Assembly: GCA_008011715.2 (NCBI GenBank)
Contig: CP136508.1
Coordinates: 4,960,001 to 5,024,000, forward strand
Direction: 5' to 3'
Origin: [Empedobacter] haloabium
Lineage (GTDB): Bacteria; Pseudomonadota; Gammaproteobacteria; Burkholderiales; Burkholderiaceae_D
Length of the DNA: 64,000 nucleotides
A program made the position numbers and the translations under genes. Numbering within the stretch: the stretch's first letter is position 1; every line of letters begins with the position of its first letter. Shown piece after piece: positions 56,301 to 64,000 of this stretch. Under the pieces are notes generated by a model. That model saw only the letters and a program-made list of their open reading frames with translations, was not told where the DNA came from and did no database searches.

Positions 56301-59300
56301 GTCCAGATGGCTTCGAAGCCGTTGTCGTCGGCGAAGCGGGCCGCTTCCAGGTACAGCCGGTATTTGTCGGCCCCCGCTCCGGAGGTCGTGGCACCGAAAT
56401 AGAACAGGCTGAACCCGGCCTCGTCGGCCGCCGCGGCGCGCTCGCGGCGCGGCAGCACGTACGCGGCCAGGCGCGGGTCGCCGGCCCGCTCCGTGCGCGC
56501 GACCACGACGGCATCGCTGACGCCAGGGTGGGTGCGCAGCCGCGCTTCGATTTCGCCCAGTTCGATGCGGAAGCCGCGCATCTTGACCTGGAAGTCGTTG
56601 CGGCCCAGGTATTCCAGGCTGCCGTCGGCGCGCAGGCGCCCCAGGTCGCCCGTCTTGTACAGCAGGCCCGCACCGTAGGGGTTCGGCACGAAGCGCTCGG
56701 CCGTCAATTCCGGACGATTGAGGTAGCCGCCCGCCACGCCCACGCCGCCGAGGTAGATCTCGCCGGTAGCGCCCAGCGGTACCAGCTGGCGCGCACCATC
56801 GAGCACCAGCGCCTGCACGCCCGCGATCGGACGGCCGATCACGGAGGTTGCCGTCGCTTCCGTGCCGTCGCAATCGCAGGCGGTGGCGTCACCGTTCACT
56901 TCGGAGCAGCCGTACGTGTTCACCAGCCGGATGGCCGGGAAGGCGGCCTTCAGGCGCTGCGCCAGTTCCGGCGGCAGCCGCTCGCCGCTGGTGATCACGG
57001 TGCGCACGCGTGCCAGCGCGGACGGCGCGACCTCCAGCACGTGATGCAGCAGCGCCGGCACCACCATCAGATGGGAGATGCCATAGCGCGCCGTGCCTTC
57101 CGCGAAGGTCGCCGGGTCGAGCGTGGCGGCCTTGTCGAAGACGACCAGCGTGCCGCCCGCCAGCAGCGTATCGAGGACTTCGGTGACGGAGTCGACGAAG
57201 CTGATACTGGTGCGCATCGCCGTGACCGGCACGTGATCCAGCACTTCGGTGGCGAACCAGTCCAGGCGGTTCACCAGGCCGGCGCCCGAATTGGCAACGC
57301 CTTTCGGCAGCCCGGTGGAACCGGAAGTGTAGATGACGTACGCCGCGTCGGCCGGCGTTACGCCCAGCGCGCGCAGGTCGGGCGCACTTTCCGGGGCCGC
57401 CGGCAGTCCGCGCGCGATGCCATCGGCATCGAGCACGATGGCGGTCGCCGGGTGCCGCGGCAGCGCCGTCTCCAGCCCTGCCTGCAGGATCACGGCGGCA
57501 GGGGCGCTGTCGTTCAGGATGTGGCCGAGGCGGTCGGCCGGGTGCGCGGTGTCGAGCGGCAGATAGGTGGCGCCCGCCTTGACGACCGCGAGCAGCGCCA
57601 CGACCATCGCCAGTCCGCGCTCGGCGAAGACGCCCACGCGGGTGCCGGGTCCGGCGCCGGCCGCCAGCATCTGCTGCGCCAGGCGGTTGCTCAATGCGGC
57701 CAGCTCCGCATAGCTCGTGTGGCGCTCGCCATCGATGACGGCGATCGCGGCGGCATCCTGCGGCCAGCGCGCCGCCAGCAGTTCGGCCGGCAGCAGCCCC
57801 GCGCCATAAGCCGGGCCGCCTTGGCTCAGCTCCAGCAGGCGGGTCCGTTCGGCGTCCGGCAACACCGCCATCTCGGTGGCGGCCTTGCCGCCCGCCAGGC
57901 CATCGGCCAGGCCGGCCAAGGCGGTCGCCAGGTAGTCCACGATGCGCGCGGGATCGATCCCGGTCACGCACTGCGCCTCCAGTTCAAAGCCATCGCCGGT
58001 GTCGTCGATGGAAACGGTGATCGGATAGTTCGTGCGTTCGCCGAAATCGAGCAGGCGCATGCCGTCCCACTGGCCGTCGGCCTGCAGTGCGCCGCCGTGG
58101 CTGTGGCGATAATTGAGCAGGCTGGTGAACAGCGGCGCCGGTGCCGCGATACCGCTGCATTGTTGTGCCAGCGTCAACGACGCCTGTTCGTGCTCCAGCA
58201 ACGCGGTCAGGTCGGCGTAGGTTTCGCGCACCAGTTGTTCGGTACTGCGTCCGGCCAGCGTGAGGCGGATCGGCAGCGCGTTGATGAACAGTCCCAGCAC
58301 CCGCCCGGCGGCTTCGCTGCCCTGCAGGCGGCCGGACAGCACGGTACCGAATACGACGTCGTCGCGGCCGCTGCACAGGGCAACCACGCGCGCCCATGCC
58401 ACGTGGAACAGGACGGCGGTAGTGACGCCGAAGCGCGCCGCCTGCGTGCGGATCCGCTGGGCCAGCGCGCCATCGAGCCGCACGTGTCCCTCGCTGACTT
58501 CGCCGCCCTCGCCCATCACGTTCAGCACGCCGAACGGCGCGGTGGTTTCCGTCACATCGGCAAGGCGGGACTTGAAGTAGCCCTCGTGCGCGCTGGCCGG
58601 TACCGCCAGCGTCTGCGCGATGAAGTTCCGGTACGGCAGTGCCGGCGGCAGCAGCGCCTCGCGCCCGCCCAGGATCAGCGCGACCTCGCCGACGATGAAT
58701 TCGAGCGTCACGTGATCGCACACCATATGGTGATGCAGCAGCGCCATCAGCCAGCCGCCGCTGGCGCCGTCCGGCACGATGCGTGTCGCCAGCAGCGGTG
58801 CGGCCTGCAGGTCCAGGCGCAGCTTGCGCGGATCGGTCGCTTCCTTCAGCACGGCCATGCCGTCGCCGCCTTCAGGCAGCTTCAGTTCGACCACCGGCAG
58901 GCGCGCCTGCCGGTGCACCACCTGCACCTGGCGCGACAGGTCCTGCCAGCGCGCGCTGCTGCGCAGGATGTCGTGGCGGTCGATGACCTTCTGCAGCGCC
59001 GCCACGAAGGCATCGAGCCTGTCCCGGCTGTCGAAGCCGATCAGCGCCCGTTCCAGGTAGACGTCGCCCTCGGCCTGCAGCAGGTGGTGGAACAGGAAGC
59101 CTTCCTGCAGCGGCGACAGCGGGTAGATGTCCTGGATCGCCGCCGCGCCACCTTCGGTAGCGGCAACGATCGTATCGATTTCGCCCTGGCTCAGCTGCAC
59201 CAGCGGCAGCATCTCGGGCGTGATGCGCGGCGCCGCCGCGGTCCAGGTACAGGCGGCCGGGTCGCCGGCGAGCAGCGCCAGCAGCGCTTCCTTGTGGGCG

Positions 59301-59425
59301 GCGAGCTGGGTGCGCAGCTCGGCATCGACCGTGCCCTTCTCGGCACGGACCTGGAGCTTGCCCTGCTCGGCCTTCAGGTGGATGGAATGGCTGCGCAGGT
59401 GGGCGAGAAGCTGTGGGAATGTCAT
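53318..59425 (-). CDS. Terminal NRPS module: TubC docking-C-A[luciferase-like monooxygenase]-T-TE-TE
   Basis: 2035 residues. Order: TubC-type N-terminal docking domain 1-54 (FPQLLAHLRSHSIHLKAEQG); condensation domain ~95-530 with LLHHHMVCDH (the usual DG reads DH); adenylation core ~545-990 (YTSGSTGLPKG, YKTGDLGR, GFRIELGEIE). Inserted between motifs A8 and A10 is an FMN-dependent luciferase-like monooxygenase ~1003-1335 (FSLFYFGATTSGAGADKYR, PERHFDDVAGLYPNP). Then come A10 (LPDYMVPS, Lys1385), carrier domain (FFELGGHSLL, Ser1441), thioesterase 1 (GWSAGG, Ser1571) and thioesterase 2 (GHSFGG, Ser1849). Pocket residues read V-D-T-V-I-S-T-G-D-K, like reported beta-alanine codes. It starts inside the stop codon of the upstream NRPS gene (ATGA). 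It would extend, oxidise and release the peptide. Confidence 0.93.
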   Translation of the reverse strand: MTFPQLLAHLRSHSIHLKAEQGKLQVRAEKGTVDAELRTQLAAHKEALLALLAGDPAACTWTAAAPRITPEMLPLVQLSQGEIDTIVAATEGGAAAIQDIYPLSPLQEGFLFHHLLQAEGDVYLERALIGFDSRDRLDAFVAALQKVIDRHDILRSSARWQDLSRQVQVVHRQARLPVVELKLPEGGDGMAVLKEATDPRKLRLDLQAAPLLATRIVPDGASGGWLMALLHHHMVCDHVTLEFIVGEVALILGGREALLPPALPYRNFIAQTLAVPASAHEGYFKSRLADVTETTAPFGVLNVMGEGGEVSEGHVRLDGALAQRIRTQAARFGVTTAVLFHVAWARVVALCSGRDDVVFGTVLSGRLQGSEAAGRVLGLFINALPIRLTLAGRSTEQLVRETYADLTALLEHEQASLTLAQQCSGIAAPAPLFTSLLNYRHSHGGALQADGQWDGMRLLDFGERTNYPITVSIDDTGDGFELEAQCVTGIDPARIVDYLATALAGLADGLAGGKAATEMAVLPDAERTRLLELSQGGPAYGAGLLPAELLAARWPQDAAAIAVIDGERHTSYAELAALSNRLAQQMLAAGAGPGTRVGVFAERGLAMVVALLAVVKAGATYLPLDTAHPADRLGHILNDSAPAAVILQAGLETALPRHPATAIVLDADGIARGLPAAPESAPDLRALGVTPADAAYVIYTSGSTGLPKGVANSGAGLVNRLDWFATEVLDHVPVTAMRTSISFVDSVTEVLDTLLAGGTLVVFDKAATLDPATFAEGTARYGISHLMVVPALLHHVLEVAPSALARVRTVITSGERLPPELAQRLKAAFPAIRLVNTYGCSEVNGDATACDCDGTEATATSVIGRPIAGVQALVLDGARQLVPLGATGEIYLGGVGVAGGYLNRPELTAERFVPNPYGAGLLYKTGDLGRLRADGSLEYLGRNDFQVKMRGFRIELGEIEARLRTHPGVSDAVVVARTERAGDPRLAAYVLPRRERAAAADEAGFSLFYFGATTSGAGADKYRLYLEAARFADDNGFEAIWTPERHFDDVAGLYPNPALLSAALATSTRRVHLRAGSVVLPLQQPIRVVEDWSVLDNLTGGRVGVAIASGWHMRDFVLAPEHHAQRHRIMYEGIETVRDLWRGTARSFRDGAGLQSEIQVYPRPVQAELPMWLTSAGANETFIEAGRLGLNLLTHLLGQTIQEVAGKIALYRESLQRHGFDPDSRKVTLMIHTYVGADQAAALAQAREPFKRYMKAHVGLLKSLSATLTHAVDNVEQENLDSLAEHAFQRYASSAAFIGSPESCLPIYRQLREAGVDEFACLFDWMAPEEALAGLPQLRRLQDLARSDAPGVRQLRRHLLAALPDYMVPSTFSYLERMPLTASGKVNRLALPAPEQQSTEQTAFDAPQGVEETSVARLWQDMLNVPPIDRNGNFFELGGHSLLAVQMIAAVGKLFATEVPLRQLFANPTVAKFAAAIREQSSNAKHPNLVTLRKRGSKAPLFLVHPGEGEIGYARNLAPHIASDVPLYGFAATGLLSGEAPLTSIEEIASRYVRAMRSVQPEGPYRIAGWSAGGTIAYEMARQLLGVDQQVGFIGLLDTDFSYDHLFARTDGEEDLAFDEINSLLGYLPPRLPAEVSGEVRLLAQSRDFDALLARMHAHDFIPKGVDGGILQRHLALRHALAVALYRYQPQRLPIGVTLFSASGESRVDPTIGWRAHHAADLLHLIPVSGTHYTIVEEPNVIELGKAISAELARSQPNGPAPYAPRVVIQSGMAGEAPLFCVPGAGASVSSLHELAQALGENVPVHGLQARGLDGTMLPHADVQSAARAYLAAVRDVQPAGPYRLLGHSFGGWIAFEMAQQLTAAGETVEQLVVIDSRSPAPEGTAVRHYTRIETLLELVALYNLRLADKLALTAADFRPLNPAAQLALLHEHLVRAGLVSPRAQPGMLEGVVNVLQANLSTVYRPARVYEGALLLVNASEQEGRGDNAARVAAWRSHAPALVEAEAPGNHLTLLASPHVDAVASRILGQVPSML
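55421..56419 (-). other. Luciferase-like monooxygenase domain inserted in adenylation domain
   Basis: Residues ~1003-1335 of the terminal NRPS. The sequence resembles the MupA/Atu3671 family of FMN-dependent luciferase-like monooxygenases fused in NRPSs. In the myxothiazol and melithiazol synthetases a monooxygenase inserted at the same place hydroxylates the alpha carbon of tethered glycine, leading to a terminal amide. Whether this copy acts in that way is not known. Confidence 0.85.
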
Positions 59426-62400
59426 AGTTCAAACTCTTCAAAGTTGGCTTGATCGGTGGAGGCCGAGGCGGCAAATTCGCCCGGAATCAGGTTCGGTGGT
59501 GCGACAAAGGCGGCCGTCGCGCCGGCGCGGTCGGCCAGGGCCGCCGCCATCGCCGCCAGCGTCGGGCTGGAAAATACGGTACGCACGTCCACATGCAGGT
59601 CGTGTTGATGCAGTCGGTCGATCAAGGTCACCACCATCAGCGAGTGGCCGCCCAGTTCGAAGAAGTGATCCTGCCGGCTCACCTGCGGCAATGCCAGCAA
59701 GTCCTGCCAGATCTGCGCCAGCAGCTGCTCGCGCGCTCCCACCGGCGTTTCGATCACGCGCGCTTCCATGTCGGCGGGCCCCGGTTCCGGCAACGCCGCC
59801 GTCTCGACCTTGCCACTGGCATTGACCGGCAGGACCGGCAGCCAGACGAAGGCCGACGGCACCATATAGTCCGGCAGGCTGGCGGCCAGCATGCGACGCA
59901 GCTCCGCAGCGGACAGCTGCATGCCCTCCGCCGCCGCCAGGTAAGCCACCAGGCGCGGTGTGCCGGCCACCTCGCGCAGCATGACGCATGCCTCGCGCAC
60001 GCCGTCCAGCGTGGCCAGGCGCGACTGGATTTCGCCCAGCTCGATGCGGTAGCCGCGCAATTTCACCTGGCTGTCGTTACGGCCCAGGTATTCGAGCGTA
60101 CCGTCGTCCAGCCGGCGTCCCAGGTCGCCGGAGCGGTACATGCGCGCCGCGCCGCCGGCGAACGGATCGGCGACAAACGCGCGTTCGGTCAGTTCCGGCT
60201 GGTTCAGGTAGCCGCGCGCCACGCCAGCGCCGCCGAGGTAGATCTCGCCGGCGATACCGAAGGCTACCGGCTGCAGGTGTGCGTCGAGGACATACGCGAC
60301 GGTATTGTCGATCGGCCGGCCGATCGGCACCTCGCCGGCTGGCGGCTCGGACAGCGCGTCATACGGCATGTAACTCGCGTTGACCGTGGTCTCGGTGGGG
60401 CCATAGGCATTGATCCAGCGTACGTGCCGCGTTGCCGGCAGGGTCAGCCAGGTGCGCAGGCGCGCCACGTCGGCCTTTTCGCCGCCGGCCAGGACGAGCC
60501 GCAACGCCGGCCCCGGCAAGCTGCGGCCGGCGGCGATCTCGTGCACCCACTGGTGCCAGAACGCCGCCGGCAGGTCGGCCACGGTAACGGCCTGCTCGCG
60601 CAGGAAGGCGGCGAACGCTTCGTCCGGCACGCGCAGCTCGTCCGGCCGCAGCACGAGCGTGGCGCCGGCCGCGAACGCGCCGAAGATCTCGCCGGCCGAG
60701 ACGTCGAAGCCGTACGAGACAAACTGCAGCACGCGATCCTGGGCCTGCAGCGCGCATTGCCGCACATGCGCGCGCACCGTGTTGACGATGCTGGCATGTT
60801 CGACCATCACGCCCTTCGGCATACCCGTCGAACCGGACGTGTACATCACATACGCCAGGTCGTGCGGTTGTACGAGCACGTCCGCCAGCGGCGCGGGTGC
60901 GGCGGCGGCTGGCCCGTCCAGTAACAACACACGGCACGGGACACTTGCCAGCAGCGCGCCACCGGCCAGCCCCTGCTGGGTCAGCACGGCGGCCGGCGCA
61001 CTGTCGCGCAGCATATGAGCGAGCCGTTCCTGCGGCTGTGCCGGATCGAGCGGCACGTAGGCGGCACCGGCCTTCAGCACGCCGAGCAGCGCGACCAGCA
61101 GCTCGAGCGAGCGCTGCGCGTGCACCGCCACCCGGTCGCCCGCTGCGACCCCGGCGTGGCGCAGCCGCAATGCCAGCTCGGCGGCACGCGTATTGAGCTC
61201 ACCATAGGTGATGCTGGCGGCCCCGGCCTGCGCCGCGCAACGCTGCGGATGCGCCAGCGCCTGCTGTTCGAACAGCGCATGCAGCACGGTGTCGCCGACC
61301 GGGCCGGCGCGCTCGCCGGCGCTGGCCAGCAGTACGTCACGACGCTCGGCGTCGTCCAGCAACGGCAGGCGATCCAGCGCCAGCTGCGGCGTGGCCACCA
61401 CCGCATCGAGCAGGTGGCTGAAGTGGCCGGCCCAGCGCTCGATGGTCGCGGCGTCGAACAGGTCGGTGTTGTACTCGAACGCCGCCAGCAGCGTGCCGCC
61501 TTCCTCCACCAGGCTGAGCGTCAGGTCGAAGCGCGCCACGGAACTGTCCAGCGTGAGCGCTTCCAGCCGCAGCGTATCGTCCACCTGCGGCAGGGCCAGC
61601 GACTCCTGCAGGGAGAGCATGACCTGGAACAGCGGCGCATGGCTGGTATGACGTTGCGGCTTGACCGCCTCCACCACGCGTTCGAAGGCGATGTCCTGGT
61701 TGGCGTAGGCGTCCAGCGCCGTCGCGCGAACGTCGCGCAGGAACTGCTGGAACGGCTGGCCGGGAGCCGGCCGGCTGCGCAGCACCAGCGTGTTGGCAAA
61801 GAAGCCCACCACCCGGTCCAGGCCGTCGTGCTGGCGGTTGGCGATCGGGGTACCGATGCACAGGTCGGCCTGGCCGCTGTGACGGTACAGCAGCACATTG
61901 AAGGCGGCGCACAGCACCATGAACAGCGTGGTCGGTTCCGCCTGCGCGGCTGCCAGCTCACGCAGCCCGGCCAGCGTCGCGGCGCCGATGGCGAAACCGT
62001 GCGTCGCGCCGCGATAGCTCTGGATGGCCGGGCGCGGCCGGTCCAGCGGCAGCGCGTGCACGGCCGGCGCGTCGGCCAGTTGAGCGTTCCAGTAGGCCAG
62101 CTGGCGCAGCGCGGCCGGCTGCTGCAGCCAGTCGCGCTGCCAGTGCGCGAAATCGCTGTAGTGCAATGGCAGCGGCGGCAGCGCCGCGGCGCCGCCGGTC
62201 GTGCCGGCGCGGTACAGCGCCGCGAGTTCGTCGGCGAGCACCGCCAGCGAACGGCCATCGCTGACGATGTGATGGACCACCAGTACCAGCACATGGTCGG
62301 CATCGTCCAGCCGCAGCAGCGCCGCACGCAGCAGATTGCCCTGTTCCAGCACGAACGGCTGCAGCGTCACGGTGGCGGCGGCGCGCCGGGCCGCCTCCTC

Positions 62401-64000
62401 GCGCTGCGCCGGAGCCAGTCCCGTCAGGTCCGTGAGCGCCAGCGGCACCGCTGCCGGTGCCAGGATTTCCTGTACCGGCTGGCCGTCCTGCGTGGCGAAG
62501 CGGGTGCGCAGGGACGGATGGCGCGCGGCCAGCGCATCGAGGCTTTGCTGCAGCTGCGCCGGCACCAACGTGCCGCGCAGGCGCAGCGCGAGCGGGATGT
62601 TGTAGAACGGGTTGGCGGGCTCGAAGCGGTCGAGGAACCACAGGCGCTGCTGCTGCGAGCTGAGCGGATGCCAGCCCGAGCGTTCGCGCGGCGCCGGCCC
62701 GGCGTTGTCGCCGCCGGCCCGTTCCACCAGCCGCGCCAGCGCCGCCGGCGTGGGTTCCTCGAACACGGCGCGCAGCGGCAACTGCACGCCGCAGGCTGCG
62801 CGGATGCGCGATACCAGGCGCGTCGCCAACAACGAATGGCCGCCCAGCGCGAAGAAATTCTCGGCCGGACCGACCGCGTCGCGGTTCAGCAGCTCGGCCA
62901 TGAGCGCGCACAGCGAGGCTTCCAGTGCCGTCGCCGGCGCCGTGTCCGCCACCGCGGGCGTGGCCGCCGGCGCGGGCAGCGCACGACGATCGAGCTTGCC
63001 GTTGGGCGTCAGCGGCAGACGCTCGAGGACCACGTAGGCGGCCGGCCGCATATAGTCGGGCAAGGTGCCGCGCAAGGCCGCCGCGGCCGCGTCGGCATCG
63101 AAGGTGCCGCGCGGGACGACGTATGCGACCAGTCGACGCGCCTCGCCGCTGCCCAACGCCAGCACCACGGCTTCGCGCACTTGCGGCAGCCGGGCCAGCG
63201 CGGCCTCGACGTGGCCCAGCTCGATGCGGAAGCCGCGCAGCTTGACCTGCTGGTCGTTGCGGCCCAGGCCCGCCACCATGCCGTCGGGCAGATAGCGTCC
63301 CAGGTCGCCCGTGCGGTACAGGCGGTCGCCGCCACCGAACGGGTTGGCGACGAACTGGCGTGCCGTCATCGCCGCGTCGTCGCGGTAGCCGCGCGCCAGG
63401 TGCGGGCTGCGGATGCACACTTCGCCCACCTCGCCGATCCCGGCCAGCGTGCCGGCGCCGTTCAGCACCAGCAGCTGCACGCCGGGGATGCCGTGGCCCA
63501 GCGCGATGACGTCGCGCGTCAGGCCAGCCGCCGTACCCGGGGCGATCTCCACCATGCCGAACGCCCGCTGCGCCTCGGTGGCGCCGTAGTAGCTGACCAC
63601 GGCGCAGCGCGGCGCCACCTGCTGCAGCAGGGCCACGTCGGCCTGCGTCAGGATATCGCCCACCAGGAAGGCATGCCGCAATGTCGGCAGAGCGCGTGCG
63701 TCCTGGCACAGCAGCTGCAGCATGGCCGGCGTCAGGTTGACGGCACTGATGTTCTCGGCCGCCATCCAGTCGGCCAGCAGGCCCGGGCCGATGGCGTCCA
63801 CCGGCGGCACGTGCAGGCTGGCGCCCATCCATAAGGTATTGAAGATATCGCGCTGCAGCGGGTCGTGCGCGAGGCCCGACAACAGTGCGTAGCGATCCTG
63901 CGGCCCCATGCCGAAGTGTTGTTGCAGCCATGGGTAGAAGTGCGTCAGCGCGCCGTGGCGGCCTTCGACGGCCTTGGGCAGGCCGGTGGAGCCGGACGTG
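59422..64000 (-). CDS. NRPS, N-terminus beyond window: A(partial)-T-C-A-T
   Basis: The visible 1525 residues begin within an adenylation domain at core A3 (TSGSTGLPKAVEGRHGALTH) and are in frame to base 64000. Order (residue 1 = Met at 63909): A1 to ~312 with pocket D-P-R-L-F-V-Y-R-A-K; carrier (FFALGGHSLL, Ser359); condensation ~412-850 with intact HHIVSDG; A2 ~875-1375 with pocket D-V-G-D-V-A-A-V-N-K; carrier (FFELGGHSLM, Ser1423); and an acidic tail ending DQANFEEFEL. A1 resembles aminoadipate-type pockets; A2 has an acidic residue at the position used for basic substrates. The tail fits a short docking peptide for the TubC-type domain of the next protein. No epimerisation domain is visible. 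Confidence 0.93.
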   Translation of the reverse strand, partial: TSGSTGLPKAVEGRHGALTHFYPWLQQHFGMGPQDRYALLSGLAHDPLQRDIFNTLWMGASLHVPPVDAIGPGLLADWMAAENISAVNLTPAMLQLLCQDARALPTLRHAFLVGDILTQADVALLQQVAPRCAVVSYYGATEAQRAFGMVEIAPGTAAGLTRDVIALGHGIPGVQLLVLNGAGTLAGIGEVGEVCIRSPHLARGYRDDAAMTARQFVANPFGGGDRLYRTGDLGRYLPDGMVAGLGRNDQQVKLRGFRIELGHVEAALARLPQVREAVVLALGSGEARRLVAYVVPRGTFDADAAAAALRGTLPDYMRPAAYVVLERLPLTPNGKLDRRALPAPAATPAVADTAPATALEASLCALMAELLNRDAVGPAENFFALGGHSLLATRLVSRIRAACGVQLPLRAVFEEPTPAALARLVERAGGDNAGPAPRERSGWHPLSSQQQRLWFLDRFEPANPFYNIPLALRLRGTLVPAQLQQSLDALAARHPSLRTRFATQDGQPVQEILAPAAVPLALTDLTGLAPAQREEAARRAAATVTLQPFVLEQGNLLRAALLRLDDADHVLVLVVHHIVSDGRSLAVLADELAALYRAGTTGGAAALPPLPLHYSDFAHWQRDWLQQPAALRQLAYWNAQLADAPAVHALPLDRPRPAIQSYRGATHGFAIGAATLAGLRELAAAQAEPTTLFMVLCAAFNVLLYRHSGQADLCIGTPIANRQHDGLDRVVGFFANTLVLRSRPAPGQPFQQFLRDVRATALDAYANQDIAFERVVEAVKPQRHTSHAPLFQVMLSLQESLALPQVDDTLRLEALTLDSSVARFDLTLSLVEEGGTLLAAFEYNTDLFDAATIERWAGHFSHLLDAVVATPQLALDRLPLLDDAERRDVLLASAGERAGPVGDTVLHALFEQQALAHPQRCAAQAGAASITYGELNTRAAELALRLRHAGVAAGDRVAVHAQRSLELLVALLGVLKAGAAYVPLDPAQPQERLAHMLRDSAPAAVLTQQGLAGGALLASVPCRVLLLDGPAAAAPAPLADVLVQPHDLAYVMYTSGSTGMPKGVMVEHASIVNTVRAHVRQCALQAQDRVLQFVSYGFDVSAGEIFGAFAAGATLVLRPDELRVPDEAFAAFLREQAVTVADLPAAFWHQWVHEIAAGRSLPGPALRLVLAGGEKADVARLRTWLTLPATRHVRWINAYGPTETTVNASYMPYDALSEPPAGEVPIGRPIDNTVAYVLDAHLQPVAFGIAGEIYLGGAGVARGYLNQPELTERAFVADPFAGGAARMYRSGDLGRRLDDGTLEYLGRNDSQVKLRGYRIELGEIQSRLATLDGVREACVMLREVAGTPRLVAYLAAAEGMQLSAAELRRMLAASLPDYMVPSAFVWLPVLPVNASGKVETAALPEPGPADMEARVIETPVGAREQLLAQIWQDLLALPQVSRQDHFFELGGHSLMVVTLIDRLHQHDLHVDVRTVFSSPTLAAMAAALADRAGATAAFVAPPNLIPGEFAASASTDQANFEEFEL

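Noticed and set aside
54230..59452. 1740-residue open frame on the plus strand opposite the NRPS
   Set aside because: It mirrors the NRPS codon phase in GC-rich DNA, has Arg/Gln/His-rich composition and no domain, while the minus-strand frame has complete NRPS motifs.

Overview
The window is about 64 kb of GC-rich DNA from a betaproteobacterium, most likely Oxalobacteraceae (Massilia/Duganella group). The evidence is the housekeeping order yebC-purD-hemF-nadD-rsfS-rlmH-maf-rng, a PEP-CTERM protein, an RTX/DUF4214 protein, many exported or efflux genes, and short palindromic intergenic repeats built on GGGGTCAG/GGGGACAG. This placement is inference from gene content; no database was searched.

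Layout. 1-7.9 kb: 3' part of an RND pump, WrbA, a HTH-GAF regulator divergent from a chemotaxis receptor, and a tandem pair of related exported proteins. 7.9-12.1 kb: an EmrB-EmrA-NodT tripartite efflux operon with ATGA overlaps. 12.2-18.1 kb: large catalase, a 22-residue-repeat helical protein, an Ala-rich protein of unknown function and an orphan LivK-type binding protein. 18.1-25.2 kb: a repeat unit, a diguanylate cyclase, two convergent LysR regulators, pirin, an NADP-binding reductase, decayed genes, DoxX and tRNA-Thr(CGU). 25.4-30 kb: fbp, pepN and a DUF4136 lipoprotein. 30-31.5 kb: an IS110-family element inserted in a dispersed repeat. 31.6-38.3 kb: a very small PEP-CTERM protein, a qor operon with two tiny genes, mgsA, a DMT transporter, a Tat-exported PhoD phosphatase and an RTX/DUF4214 protein. 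38.3-45.7 kb: conserved housekeeping genes. 45.7-64 kb: an S46 peptidase, then a leftward run of JmjC-like cupin, alpha/beta hydrolase, ATP-grasp-like enzyme, TonB-dependent receptor and two NRPS genes, the last one cut by the window edge.

Two systems stand out. First, the IS110 element (29993-31465) has a roughly 200-nt structured non-coding segment downstream of its transposase. This contains short stretches matching both halves of its reconstructed target and one half of its donor junction, each through a CT core, as expected for a bridge RNA/seekRNA. Its target is the end of a chromosomal repeat family. Second, the NRPS line reads A-T-C-A-T followed by TubC-type docking-C-A[luciferase-like monooxygenase]-T-TE-TE. 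My residue-by-residue readings of the specificity pockets suggest an aminoadipate-like, a basic and a beta-alanine-like substrate. The adjoining TonB receptor, ATP-grasp-like and JmjC-like genes suggest a tailored, possibly metal-binding, peptide. These substrate readings are hypotheses.
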